From contig JAFLJW010000109.1 of NCBI GenBank assembly GCA_022712815.1, positions 1 to 26,686 on the forward strand: DNA of 26,686 nucleotides, given 5' to 3'. The stretch comes from Pseudodesulfovibrio sp. GTDB lineage: Bacteria > Desulfobacterota > Desulfovibrionia > Desulfovibrionales > Desulfovibrionaceae. The notes under the pieces were generated by a model. The model searched no databases and was not told where the DNA came from. It saw only the letters and a list, made by a program, of their open reading frames with translations. Of this stretch, positions 6,892-14,585 are shown in pieces. Both the position numbers and the translations under genes were made by a program. Position 1 is the stretch's first letter; the number at the start of each line of letters is the position of its first letter.

Positions 6892-6944
6892 CCTCATAAA
6901 ACAAAAGCCCTGTGCTATCTGCACAGGGCTTTTGTTTTATGAGG
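6892..6944. terminator. Bidirectional terminator, 24-bp perfect stem
   Basis: 6892-6915 and 6921-6944 are perfect reverse complements around the loop TATCT. Each arm holds an A- or T-rich outer half (AAAACAAAA / TTTTGTTTT) and a GC core (GCCCTGTGC). It lies between dctM (+) and the hemerythrin gene (-), so it can end both transcripts. Confidence 0.9.
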
Positions 6945-6966
6945 CGAGGTCTAGAATACAGAGCGG

Positions 6967-7380
6967 TTATTCAACACCCCTCTCATAGAAGAATCTCTTG
7001 TATTTCATATCGGTCTCAATCAGGTGGTCGGTCGTCCAGTCCCGCAGGAAATTGAAAACCTTCACGTCAAGCGCGACTTCATGTGCCGTACACTTTTCAA
7101 TATACTCCGCGACCTGTTCCTTGAGGGCATCATGCTCACAGATATGCGCTTTCAACTCAGCTTCGGGATAGCCGTAGGCCTTCATCAGTTTTTCCTCATA
7201 ATCAAAATGAGTAACTGCATACTCCGCCAATTCGTTGAGGATATCCATAAGAACCACAAACCCCCTACCTTCAAGGATAGCTTGAAAGAGGCTGTTGGTT
7301 AAAGCTATCAATTGCTTATGCTGATCGTCTATTGATGGAACACCAACAGAAAGGTCATCATCCCAATCAATCTCGCTCAT
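6967..7380 (-). CDS. Bacteriohemerythrin (non-haem di-iron O2-binding protein)
   Basis: 137 residues from the ATG at 7378-7380. I preferred it to a start nine codons upstream because AAGGAG (7388-7393 on this strand) stands at the right distance. Seen: WDDDLSVGVPSIDDQHKQL at the N-terminus and the full ligand set H21, H58, E62, H79, H83, H119 and D124, in the contexts DDQH, HFDYEE, HICEH and DHLIETD. This is a stand-alone four-helix hemerythrin, used in anaerobes to bind, carry or sense oxygen in the cytoplasm. A 202-base gap holding a hairpin separates it from the MCP gene on the same strand. Pairing with an MCP suggests a role in oxygen avoidance, but that is only context. Confidence 0.93.
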   Translation of the reverse strand: MSEIDWDDDLSVGVPSIDDQHKQLIALTNSLFQAILEGRGFVVLMDILNELAEYAVTHFDYEEKLMKAYGYPEAELKAHICEHDALKEQVAEYIEKCTAHEVALDVKVFNFLRDWTTDHLIETDMKYKRFFYERGVE

Positions 7381-7526
7381 TCCAAAACTCCTTCTTGCAA
7401 AAGGCATTTATAGCCCTACAGCCACTATTCCCGCCCATTCCGGGAGTATTAACCGACCAGAGGCACTCGAATAGTCCAATTTTGCAGGAACAGCAACACT
7501 TCAAAGGTCAAATCAAAAGTACAAAT

Positions 7527-7558
7527 CCCGGATGTCTTGAAAAGACATCCGGGTTTTT
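7527..7558. terminator. Hairpin between the MCP and hemerythrin genes
   Basis: CCCGGATGTCTT (7527-7538) and AAGACATCCGGG (7542-7553) form a perfect 12-bp stem with a 3-base loop. The T-run (7554-7558) is on the + strand. On the minus strand the tail is only ATTTGT, so it is a weaker terminator for the MCP transcript that reaches it. Confidence 0.65.
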
Positions 7559-7582
7559 AATATATTGACCGTCCGAAGAGGG

Positions 7583-9652
7583 CTAGAATCTTTCGAGGTC
7601 ATCCTGCACTTTTCCAAAGGGCAATGCTGCGTCCCCTGTTCCCTCAAAGAATTCCGGAGAGGTGGAATCAGGACCCACGCCAGAAACTTGTCCGTTGCCG
7701 CAATTGAAATAGGACATCATGCGCCGCAGGGATTCTGCCTGTCCGGCCAGCTCTTCGGAGGTGGAAGCGACTTCCTCAGATGCCGAGGCACTGGACTGGG
7801 TCGCACTTTCCACCTGAGTCACGGCAATACTGATCTGCTTGATGGCGACATCCTGTTCTTCACAGGTAGCATTGATTTCACTAATCAACTCCGAGGTCTT
7901 CTCAATGTCCGGCAGCAGCTCGTCAAGCATCCCCACGGCCTTGTCAGCCACAATTACAGTACTTGTGGACAGCTCACTTATTTCACCTGCTGCCATACCG
8001 CTTCGCTCTGCAAGCTTGCGAACTTCGGAGGCCACAACGGCAAAGCCCTTGCCGTGTTCGCCAGCCCGGGCAGCCTCAATGGCAGCATTGAGAGCCAGCA
8101 GATTGGTCTGGCGAGCAATGTCTTCGATGATGATAATCCTCTCGGCGATTTGCTTCATGGCACCAACGGCCTGAGTAACAGCCCCGCCACTTTCTGAAGC
8201 TCTCTCCGCAGCCTTGGAAGCTATCTGTGCCGTCTTCTGGGAGTTCTCCGTATTCTGAGCAATGGAAGCCACGACCTCCTCAATGGAAGCAGACAATTCC
8301 TCAATGCTGGCAGCCTGTTCAGTCGTTCCCTGAGCCAGGGTCTCTGCCGTGGCGGAAAGCTCCTCACTCCCTGAAGCCACATTACCCACAGCACTGTTCA
8401 CGCCATACACCACATCACGGAGTTTTATTACCATGTTGCCCATGGCTCCGAGCATCTGACCTATTTCATCACGACCAGGAGTATCAACGTCCTTGCTCAG
8501 ATCTCCGTCAGCCAGGGCCTTGGACGTATTCAAAGCCACAGAGAGTGGCCGGGTAATCATGTGCGAAAGGGCAAGGCCGATTAAGAGAGCCAAAACCATG
8601 GACACGCCAATGCCGGAATAGATGGCCACGCGAGACTCCATGATCATTTCCTGCATTAACTCGTCAGCCACCGTTTCGATATCCGTGATGATCACCATCA
8701 TCTCCTGACCGACTCCATCAGCCGCGATATCCAGGACATCAATATCGTCCAAAATCTGTATGTACTGGCGATGCCTGTCCATCAGCAGGGACGCTGCGGG
8801 CTGAAATATCTGGTCATGGATATGGTCAAGTTTCCCGGCCAGTGCATACAGGGCGGCATTATCAACCTTGGCAACCATCTCACCATCGACACTGCCGCCC
8901 TTTAAAAGAGCTTGGGACAACATGTCGAACTGTTCAAGGGTGGTCATATATTCTTTTTCTAACTCAGCCATCTCCTCAGCGGATTCGGCCTGAATAAATT
9001 CTTCCAGAGCAATACGGCTCAAACTGACGATAGTCTTTATTTCCATTACCATATCAGCCCAGGAAATTTCCTTGGAGAGAACCTCAAGAACATCGGTGTC
9101 GGAATTCAATTGCCTGTCCACAAATGCAAGGACTTCATCTTCAAAAGCTTCAGACGCCTCAAGTACCTCAAAATAGGACTCTTTCATCTTGTCCATGGAA
9201 ATCTTGCGGTTGGCAATGACAAGATAGGATTCCAATTTGAGGGCCCGGACTTTTTCCATGCGCGGCTGAAACTCGACGTCGTGCATGGCCTGAGCCATGG
9301 CAACGTCTTGCCTGACCTTCTGATTATCCGTTGCATAGATATGGGCCTCATCCGTCTCGACCCCATCCAGAACACCTGCGGCAAACAGATTGAATCTCTT
9401 GCTGAATCCTTCGTGCTCGACCCAGACTTCGCTCAACTCATCCTTATTCTCGGCTCCAAGAATTTCCATGAGCATCTGCATATTGGACCGCACGGAAAGT
9501 TTCATCTCCAGGGACGCATCAACGACAGAGGCCGATGCGATCATGCTGCCCTGGCAATACTTGACAAAAATACCGGTAATCAAAAAAAGCAGTACAATAA
9601 TCCCGAAACCGCCAATAATTTTTGCCCCTATACGAATATCAGCCATCTTCAT
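7583..9652 (-). CDS. Methyl-accepting chemotaxis protein with large helical sensor domain
   Basis: 689 residues. M1 rather than M3 is the start because GAGGAGG lies six to seven bases before it. Order: TM1 (about 12-28), a periplasmic region of about 310 residues that looks wholly helical (resembling HBM or double four-helix sensors rather than Cache), TM2 (about 345-366), a HAMP linker (SHMITRPLSVAL through LRDVVYG), then the cytoplasmic coiled-coil. The kinase-control tip has the conserved core ARQTNLLALNAAIEAARAGEHGKGFAVVASEVRKLAERS. The tail after the coiled-coil is short and acidic (QDDLERF at the end) and has no NWETF-like CheR/CheB tether. It would signal to CheA/CheW at the cell pole; the ligand is unknown. 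No che genes are nearby. Confidence 0.93.
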   Translation of the reverse strand: MKMADIRIGAKIIGGFGIIVLLFLITGIFVKYCQGSMIASASVVDASLEMKLSVRSNMQMLMEILGAENKDELSEVWVEHEGFSKRFNLFAAGVLDGVETDEAHIYATDNQKVRQDVAMAQAMHDVEFQPRMEKVRALKLESYLVIANRKISMDKMKESYFEVLEASEAFEDEVLAFVDRQLNSDTDVLEVLSKEISWADMVMEIKTIVSLSRIALEEFIQAESAEEMAELEKEYMTTLEQFDMLSQALLKGGSVDGEMVAKVDNAALYALAGKLDHIHDQIFQPAASLLMDRHRQYIQILDDIDVLDIAADGVGQEMMVIITDIETVADELMQEMIMESRVAIYSGIGVSMVLALLIGLALSHMITRPLSVALNTSKALADGDLSKDVDTPGRDEIGQMLGAMGNMVIKLRDVVYGVNSAVGNVASGSEELSATAETLAQGTTEQAASIEELSASIEEVVASIAQNTENSQKTAQIASKAAERASESGGAVTQAVGAMKQIAERIIIIEDIARQTNLLALNAAIEAARAGEHGKGFAVVASEVRKLAERSGMAAGEISELSTSTVIVADKAVGMLDELLPDIEKTSELISEINATCEEQDVAIKQISIAVTQVESATQSSASASEEVASTSEELAGQAESLRRMMSYFNCGNGQVSGVGPDSTSPEFFEGTGDAALPFGKVQDDLERF

Positions 9653-9926
9653 AATAGACCTCCTCAGGTGTCAGGCAACCGTACACAGCATTTCAAAGCA
9701 AGGAGTTGATCAGTGCTTATTGATTGATTCCAGACTACTGACGTACACTTTTTAGTTCTATTATAATTATTCTGTTTAAATGGTAAGTGGCGGTATTTTA
9801 TACTGTTTTAAATAATAAATTGGTGCCGAACACAATCTAACGACCTGTTTTTTAGAACGAGCGTCAGCACAACGAAGAAACCTGGTCATCATCATTTTCA
9901 ATACCAAATAATTTATCGACAGCCAG
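9653..9926. other. Intergenic region with MCP promoter candidate
   Basis: AT-rich, no gene. On the minus strand a TATAAT-like hexamer (complement of 9760-9765) lies about 100 bases before the MCP start, with only a weak -35 fifteen bases further upstream. No terminator is evident for the nitroreductase gene, which ends at 9927. Confidence 0.25.
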
Positions 9927-10742
9927 CTACAGCCAATTCACATCCGCTTTGGGACGGGGCGGGATGACGCTGAACTGACGAACCGGTTTGCCAAGTATGA
10001 GTGCTCCAAACGCCTTGTACCCCTTTGGGATACCGAGGATGTGGCAAATGGCTTTGTCCCGGACGGCGGCCATGAGAACGTATCCGCACCAACACGCGCC
10101 AAGATCGTTCCCGGCGGCAGCCAATTCCAGATAGGTTGTCGCGATAACGCCGTCTTCCGCTGGAGTGATGCCCCGTCTGGGACCATAGGCCACGGCCAAG
10201 GCCGGAGCATGACGACAGACAAGGTCGGTTCCTTCATCCCAGGCGCGGACGAGACCCGCCAGATGCAGGGAAGCCGCCAGTTTACTCTCTCCCTCCACTT
10301 CATCGCGCATCCACCTGATTGTGGCCTCGGCAACTGTGGCCACTTTCTCTGGTGTCGCGGCCACCGCCCAGCGAACAGGCCGCGCATTATGTCCCGATGG
10401 CGCGTACTGCGTCAGGTTGATTAACCTTTCAAGCAGATCGCGGCCTATGGACTCATTGCGAAATGCCCGGACAGACCGCCGCCCCTTGAGAAAATGCTCC
10501 ACCTGTTTGCCAGAGACTTTCAGTTTCCGATCCTTGAGAGTGCCCTCACCAAACTGATCAAGCTGGATCGAGCCCTGAGGACAGATGGCCATGCAATGCC
10601 CGCACCCGATACAATAGACAAATTTCTTCTTGTGCGACACAGGGAGCTGGTCCTCTTCAAACTCAATGCAACCTAGTGGACATTCAGCGGCGCACAGTCC
10701 CTCGCGCAGGCATTTGTCGGAATCTATGGTGAAAAGCGGCAT
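9927..10742 (-). CDS. Ferredoxin-domain nitroreductase family protein
   Basis: 271 residues: an N-terminal bacterial ferredoxin domain (about 1-60) fused to an FMN nitroreductase domain (about 80-260). The second cluster motif is canonical: CIGCGHCMAICP, C44, C47, C50 and C54. The first is unusual, C11-x5-C17-x3-C21-x3-C25 (CLREGLCAAECPLGC), instead of C-x2-C-x2-C-x3-C. The flavin domain shows RRSVRAFRNESI at its start, YAPSGHNARPVRW, and a C-terminal GYVLMAAV...LGIPKGYKAFGALILG. It presumably passes electrons from ferredoxin-type donors through FMN to an unknown acceptor in the cytoplasm. GGAG stands five bases before the start. Divergent from glnS across a 173-base spacer. The true substrate is unknown. 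Confidence 0.88.
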   Translation of the reverse strand: MPLFTIDSDKCLREGLCAAECPLGCIEFEEDQLPVSHKKKFVYCIGCGHCMAICPQGSIQLDQFGEGTLKDRKLKVSGKQVEHFLKGRRSVRAFRNESIGRDLLERLINLTQYAPSGHNARPVRWAVAATPEKVATVAEATIRWMRDEVEGESKLAASLHLAGLVRAWDEGTDLVCRHAPALAVAYGPRRGITPAEDGVIATTYLELAAAGNDLGACWCGYVLMAAVRDKAICHILGIPKGYKAFGALILGKPVRQFSVIPPRPKADVNWL

Positions 10743-10915
10743 CTGGACTCCAGGGTTATATTCTGAAAAAAGTATTCTGTCTTTTTACAGCGGACAAGAC
10801 AAGCGATGCGTTGACCCGTCACCGGATTTCCCGTATCTCCTGACCCGATGGGATTAGCAAGATAATCAGATACCAACAAGATATACAGACCCGGAACACA
10901 ACAAGGATATTTCGC

Positions 10916-12691
10916 ATGAGCAATAAGCCTGACGCACCTGAAAAGGGCAAAGATTTCATCCGGCAGATCATCGACAAGGACAATGAGAGCGGCAAATACG
11001 AAGGCCGGGTGCAAACTCGTTTCCCCCCGGAACCAAACGGCTACCTGCATATCGGTCACGCCAAGTCCATCTGCCTGAATTTCGGCATCGCCCACGACTA
11101 CAATGGCAAATGCAACCTGCGCTTTGACGATACCAACCCGGTCAAGGAAGATATCGAATACGTGGACTCCATTAGGGAAGACGTTGCCTGGCTCGGTTTC
11201 GAGTGGGACGCCAATCCCTTTGCCTCGGACTATTTCGAGAAGCTCTATTACATCGCCGAGCTGTTCATCAAAATGGGCAAGGCGTACATCGACCACCAGA
11301 GCGCAGATGAAATCCGTGAAAATCGCGGCACGCTCAAGGCTCCGGGGACCAACTCCCCGTACCGTGACCGCAGTGTCGAGGAGAACCTTGATCTTTTCCG
11401 CGCAATGCGGGCGGGTGAACTAAAAGACGGCGACTGCATCCTGCGCGGCAAGATCGACATGGCCGCCCCCAATGTCATGCTGCGCGACCCGGCCCTGTAC
11501 CGCATCAAGCGCGCCGACCACCACCGCACCGGCGATACGTGGTGCATCTACCCCATGTACGATTTCACCCACGGCCTGTCCGATGCCATCGAAGGCATCA
11601 CCCACTCGATCTGTACTCTGGAATTCGAGAACAACCGCCCGGTGTATGACTGGTGCGTGGACACGCTCATGGCAGGACTCAAACAACCCGAACTCTTTGG
11701 CGAGAACGAGACCATATATAATGAATTGGCCGGACTGCCCGGTTTCAACCAGCGGCCAAGGCAATACGAATTTGCCAGACTCAATATAACTGGCACCGTC
11801 TTGAGCAAACGCAAGCTCATTAAGCTCGTGCAGGAAGGATATGTCTCTGGTTGGGACGACCCGCGCATGCCCACCATTTCCGGTTTCCGCAGACGTGGTT
11901 TCACCCCGGAATCAATCCGTGATTTCTGTAACCGCATCGGCGTTGCCAAGGCCGACTCCACAGTCGAGTACGCCCTGCTTGAGCATTGCGTGCGGCAGGA
12001 CCTCAATGAACGCGCCCCACGCTACCTTGGCGTCATGGACCCGGTCAAACTGGTCATCGAAAATTATCCCGAAGACCAGACCGACGAATTCTCCATGCCA
12101 CTGCATCCCGAAGATGAATCATACGGGACTCGCGTGGTCCCCTTCTCAAGGGAACTCTGGATTGAACGTGCTGATTTCATGGAAGATCCGCCCAAAAAAT
12201 TCTTTCGCATGGGACCGGGCCGGGAAGTGCGCCTGCGCTTTGCCTACTACGTGACCTGCACCGGGTTCGAGAAGGACGCGGACGGCAATATTACTGAGAT
12301 TCGCGCCACCTACGATCCCGAAACCAAGGGCGGCTGGTCCAAGGATGGCCGCAAGATCAAGGGGACTATGCACTGGGTCTCGGCCAGACACGCCGTCAAG
12401 GCCGAGGTGCGCAACTACACCAACCTTTTTACCACGGACAATCCCAATTCCGTGGAAGAAGGCAAGACCTTTGTTGACTACGTGGACCCGAACTCACTGG
12501 AAACCCTGACCGACTGCTGGGTGGAACCCGCCCTGCTCGACATGGAACCGGGAACCAACTTTCAGTTTGAACGCACTGGCTATTTCTGCACGGATTCAAA
12601 GGATCACAAACCCGGAGAAAAACCGGTTTTCAACCGCACAGCCACCCTGCGCGACAGTTGGGCCAAGATTCAAAAAAAGATGGGGAAATAG
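10916..12691 (+). CDS. glnS: Glutaminyl-tRNA synthetase
   Basis: 591 residues (the E. coli enzyme is about 554). Class I synthetase charging tRNA-Gln with glutamine in the cytoplasm. Seen: the HIGH motif at residues 45-48 (FPPEPNGYLHIGHAKS), LRFDDTNP, YDFTHGLSDAIEGITHSICTLEFENNRPVYDW, and the KMSKS-type VLSKRKL at about 295-301. Those are GlnRS rather than GluRS signatures, as is the C-terminal anticodon-binding region ending NRTATLRDSWAKIQKK. AAGGA precedes ATG 10916. It is alone on its transcript and followed by a long hairpin terminator (12773-12832). Possessing GlnRS means glutamine is charged directly, without GatCAB, at least in part. Confidence 0.97.
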   Translation: MSNKPDAPEKGKDFIRQIIDKDNESGKYEGRVQTRFPPEPNGYLHIGHAKSICLNFGIAHDYNGKCNLRFDDTNPVKEDIEYVDSIREDVAWLGFEWDANPFASDYFEKLYYIAELFIKMGKAYIDHQSADEIRENRGTLKAPGTNSPYRDRSVEENLDLFRAMRAGELKDGDCILRGKIDMAAPNVMLRDPALYRIKRADHHRTGDTWCIYPMYDFTHGLSDAIEGITHSICTLEFENNRPVYDWCVDTLMAGLKQPELFGENETIYNELAGLPGFNQRPRQYEFARLNITGTVLSKRKLIKLVQEGYVSGWDDPRMPTISGFRRRGFTPESIRDFCNRIGVAKADSTVEYALLEHCVRQDLNERAPRYLGVMDPVKLVIENYPEDQTDEFSMPLHPEDESYGTRVVPFSRELWIERADFMEDPPKKFFRMGPGREVRLRFAYYVTCTGFEKDADGNITEIRATYDPETKGGWSKDGRKIKGTMHWVSARHAVKAEVRNYTNLFTTDNPNSVEEGKTFVDYVDPNSLETLTDCWVEPALLDMEPGTNFQFERTGYFCTDSKDHKPGEKPVFNRTATLRDSWAKIQKKMGK

Positions 12692-12772
12692 CTAACCCCC
12701 AACAGATAGAGTGATAAAAGGCCGCACAACGCGACCTCAGACTGTGGACAAAGGCCGATTACTGCGTTTGCT

Positions 12773-12832
12773 GCAAAAAAAGATTAAACCCTCGCGTATG
12801 GGAACTACGCGTTGGTCCTGATCTTTTTTTGC
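12773..12832 (+). repeat. Long GGA-loop hairpin, copy 1 (glnS terminator)
   Basis: A 12-bp outer stem (12773-12784 with 12821-12832, A-run and T-run arms) encloses ACC/GGT, a symmetric 3x3 internal loop, and an inner stem GCGTA (12794-12798)/TACGC (12806-12810) with the loop TGGGAAC. A third tier exists further out: AGACTGT upstream, near 12740, and ACAGTCT near 12853. The same design recurs at 15106-15160, 25071-25133 and 25222-25278. It functions at least as the glnS terminator. Confidence 0.75.
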
Positions 12833-12963
12833 GTTGCACCCGGACCTTTCTCAACAGTCTCCCGGAATAACTTTGTCGCACTCTGAAACCGCAGGACACG
12901 GCCTCTTTTTTTGTGTTCGGAGCGCAGCAAAACTAAAACACGACAAAATATTCCATAACTCGC
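12833..12963. other. Gene-free flank between glnS terminator and tetR2 promoter
   Basis: Holds the outer 3' arm of the hairpin (ACAGTCT near 12853). The segment CCTTTCTCAAnA near 12845 resembles the flank of the hairpin copy at 15160-15200. No gene is supported in the 360 bases between glnS and the second tetR. Confidence 0.4.
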
Positions 12964-13021
12964 TTGACATTGATTGCACAATCAATCTATATAAAACCAA
13001 CGGACTGATTGCACAATCAAT
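12964..13021 (+). promoter_or_regulatory. Promoter with two embedded 18-bp operators (second TetR gene)
   Basis: TTGACA (12964-12969), an 18-base spacer and TATATA (12988-12993) form a good promoter. Operator A, ATTGATTG-CA-CAATCAAT (12969-12986), is a perfect 8-2-8 inverted repeat filling the spacer. Operator B (13004-13021) repeats it with one mismatch (ACTGATTG-CA-CAATCAAT) near the expected transcription start. Centres are 35 bp apart. Binding would block polymerase directly, so this gene should repress itself. Confidence 0.8.
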
Positions 13022-13051
13022 CGACGTAAAAAACGGCAAAAGGACCAACCA

Positions 13052-13642
13052 ATGACAAAGAAAGAAGCGATACTGAAAGCGGCTCAGGAAGCCTTTGGGC
13101 AACTGGGATTCACCGCGGCCACCGTCAAGGATGTGGCCGGGCGGGCTGATGTATCGTTTGGTCTGGTCTCACACTACTTCGGCAGCAAGCAGGACCTGTT
13201 CCTGGCTGCCGGCTTTGACATGGCTGACCGCCTTATATGCAGTCTTGCCGAAGCAACTGCCGAAAGTCCCGACGGGCTCACGTCCATACGTCAATACATG
13301 TCCGCATATTTCGCATTTACTGATGAGCAACGGGACCGATTCCCGATCCTCCTCAGATGCTCCCCGTTCAGCCATATGGAGCCCGGCATCGATGCCGTCA
13401 AGGTGGCTGAAAAATTCAGTGCCTTCATAGATGAGCTGAAACGCTGCGTGTCGCAAGGCATTGAGGACGGTTCGATCCGCACCCTTCCCGTGGAGGAAAC
13501 CGCGTTGATCATTTACGGCAATATTGTCGGTTCCGTCCGCACCAGTCTCCTGACGCCCTACAAATCCGAGGGTATATTCTCAGAGACCATCAATCACGTG
13601 ATACGCAGCCTCAAAAACGGCCCTGATCAGGACGGCTGTTAA
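13052..13642 (+). CDS. TetR/AcrR-family transcriptional regulator
   Basis: 196 residues. The N-terminal helix-turn-helix is textbook: ILKAAQEAFGQLGFTAATVKDVAGRADVSFGLVSHYFGSKQDLFLAA (about residues 6-52). The rest is a helical sensor domain with no ligand clue. AAGGA stands before ATG 13052. The promoter carries two 18-bp palindromes in the spacer and start region, which points to self-repression. The only gene-like frame downstream on the same strand is a 40-codon small ORF 75 bases after the stop. No efflux pump or enzyme gene is adjacent, so the regulated function beyond itself is unknown. Confidence 0.9.
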   Translation: MTKKEAILKAAQEAFGQLGFTAATVKDVAGRADVSFGLVSHYFGSKQDLFLAAGFDMADRLICSLAEATAESPDGLTSIRQYMSAYFAFTDEQRDRFPILLRCSPFSHMEPGIDAVKVAEKFSAFIDELKRCVSQGIEDGSIRTLPVEETALIIYGNIVGSVRTSLLTPYKSEGIFSETINHVIRSLKNGPDQDGC

Positions 13643-13716
13643 CAAAACTCCTGAACCGACAAGGGACTTGTTTCCAATCACTGTCAAATAACGACATACA
13701 TCATTAAGGATATACT

Positions 13717-13839
13717 ATGTTTAACAACTTAACCGCCAAGAAAATACTGGATATCATCATCGGTCGCCAATGCTGGCTCCCCTACATCGAATCATGGAAG
13801 ACCTGGGCTCAGGACTGGACCAAAAACTCCGATTCCTAA
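13717..13839 (+). CDS. Trp-rich small protein candidate (40 residues)
   Basis: ATG 13717 is preceded by TAAGGA (13705-13710) at good distance. The frame gives MFNNLTAKKILDII, then IGRQCWLPYIESWKTW and AQDWTKNSDS, ending at TAA 13837-13839. Four tryptophans in 40 residues, one cysteine, and an N-terminal amphipathic or weakly hydrophobic segment. A hairpin starts at the last base of the stop codon (13839-13863). It follows the second tetR on the same strand and could share its transcript. No family is recognised. The match of start, ribosome-binding site and hairpin is the only support. Confidence 0.5.
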   Translation: MFNNLTAKKILDIIIGRQCWLPYIESWKTWAQDWTKNSDS

Positions 13840-13863
13840 AAGCCTGATTGGAAAATCAGCTTT
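13839..13863 (+). other. Hairpin at the end of the small ORF
   Basis: AAAGC-c-TGATT pairs with AATCA-GCTTT around GGAA (13850-13853), with one bulged C. There is no T-run, so termination is uncertain. Confidence 0.45.
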
Positions 13864-14080
13864 GCGAACTTGTTAAAAGTGACGCGAATAAAATCAGGAC
13901 TGAAGCGTGTTCTTATACGTGACGGGCCGGATTTGATGAGCAACGAAACAATCGTATATTTTTTGAATAAATTTGCCCGGACCGGTTAATGGCCTCCTCC
14001 CATGGCACAAAGGATTGGACCGCAACCCACACCTGAACGCCAAATAAACACGGTTCGGATGCCCGGCATATCGGGTTTTA
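13864..14080. other. AT-rich gene-free stretch
   Basis: No ribosome-binding site with a credible frame on either strand. It ends at an isolated strong terminator (14081-14114), so an untranslated transcript may originate here. Sequence near 14060-14075 (GCCCGGCATATCGGGT) can form a small extra hairpin just before the terminator. Confidence 0.35.
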
Positions 14081-14114
14081 AGGGGAGTCGCTTTGGCGAC
14101 TCCCCTCTTTTTTT
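14081..14114 (+). terminator. Strong terminator with no preceding gene
   Basis: AGGGGAGTCGC (14081-14091) and GCGACTCCCCT (14096-14106) form a perfect 11-bp stem with the loop TTTG. C and seven T follow. The nearest upstream gene-like frame ends 240 bases earlier. Confidence 0.85.
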
Positions 14115-14252
14115 GGTTCACCCAATCTCGATTGCACTTGGCTTTTCTTCTAACTTCCCTTCCGTGAGCTGCACCAGCGATTAAGGGTACTTTGGGTTAA
14201 AAGCCGACCAAGAAGAAAAAACGACTTTTTTCGTCCCTTTTTTTGCCCCAAC

Positions 14253-14281
14253 AAAAAAAGGCCCCCCGTTCGGGGAGGACC
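14253..14281 (-). terminator. Minus-strand terminator with no obvious gene
   Basis: Read on the minus strand: GG-CC-CCCC arms (14272-14281 side) pair with the 14260-14267 side around a GAAC tetraloop, with two bulges, followed by seven T (A-run 14253-14259 on +). No minus-strand gene is seen in 14282-14650. Confidence 0.6.
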
Positions 14282-14371
14282 GCCGTCAGGCATCTTATTT
14301 CTTTGACTTTTCTTCCTTTTTTCTTCCTCTCCTCACTTCATATTTAATGAATATAGAGAGGCAACTCTGTG

Positions 14372-14419
14372 CGGTATCTTTTCTGGAGAAGTACGCTCAA
14401 CCAGAATGAGCCTTTTTTT
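14372..14419 (+). repeat. Dispersed hairpin element, copy 2 (AAGTACGCT motif with T-run)
   Basis: Same layout as 983-1031. Here the stem GCTCA/TGAGC closes the loop ACCAGAA, then C and seven T. It is the better terminator of the two. No gene stands immediately upstream on the + strand. Confidence 0.5.
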
Positions 14420-14439
14420 CACACGTCTCCCTGCACCAC

Positions 14440-14497
14440 CGTCGCATGCGCGACACATTTGTTGCATATGTCGCATTTCAATGTGTCGCATGCGACA
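14440..14497 (+). promoter_or_regulatory. TGTCGCA palindrome array, probable activator sites
   Basis: A perfect 14-bp palindrome TGTCGCA-TGCGACA (14484-14497) is preceded by half-sites TGTCGCA (14469-14475), TGTTGCA (14460-14466) and an imperfect inverted site CGTCGCATGCGCGACA (14440-14455). The array lies about 90-145 bases upstream of a sigma-54 promoter, the usual place for an enhancer-binding activator. Confidence 0.65.
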
Positions 14498-14585
14498 TAT
14501 TACAACACATTATTTTTCATCATTAAAAATCTAGACTTTTTTTAACCATTAGTCTTTCTGCAAAATAATCAGAATAACACCCTGT

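Noticed and set aside
7565..8197. Plus-strand open frame opposite the MCP gene
   Set aside because: Shadow of the MCP coding sequence. It starts at the intergenic hairpin and has no ribosome-binding site.
10743..10915. Riboswitch or T-box in the glnS leader
   Set aside because: I see no T-box, specifier or terminator/antiterminator pair; only a weak TTGACC-type -35 candidate.
14002..14184. 60-codon plus-strand frame
   Set aside because: It reads through the perfect terminator at 14081-14114 and has no ribosome-binding site.
14295..14395. Minus-strand lysine-rich frame ending just before the 14253-14281 terminator
   Set aside because: Tempting because of the terminator, but there is no ATG and no ribosome-binding site before the upstream stop; a GTG start would give only 13 residues.
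14440..14497. CRISPR or short tandem repeat
   Set aside because: The repeated TGTCGCA units are short, unevenly spaced and partly inverted; they fit protein-binding sites.
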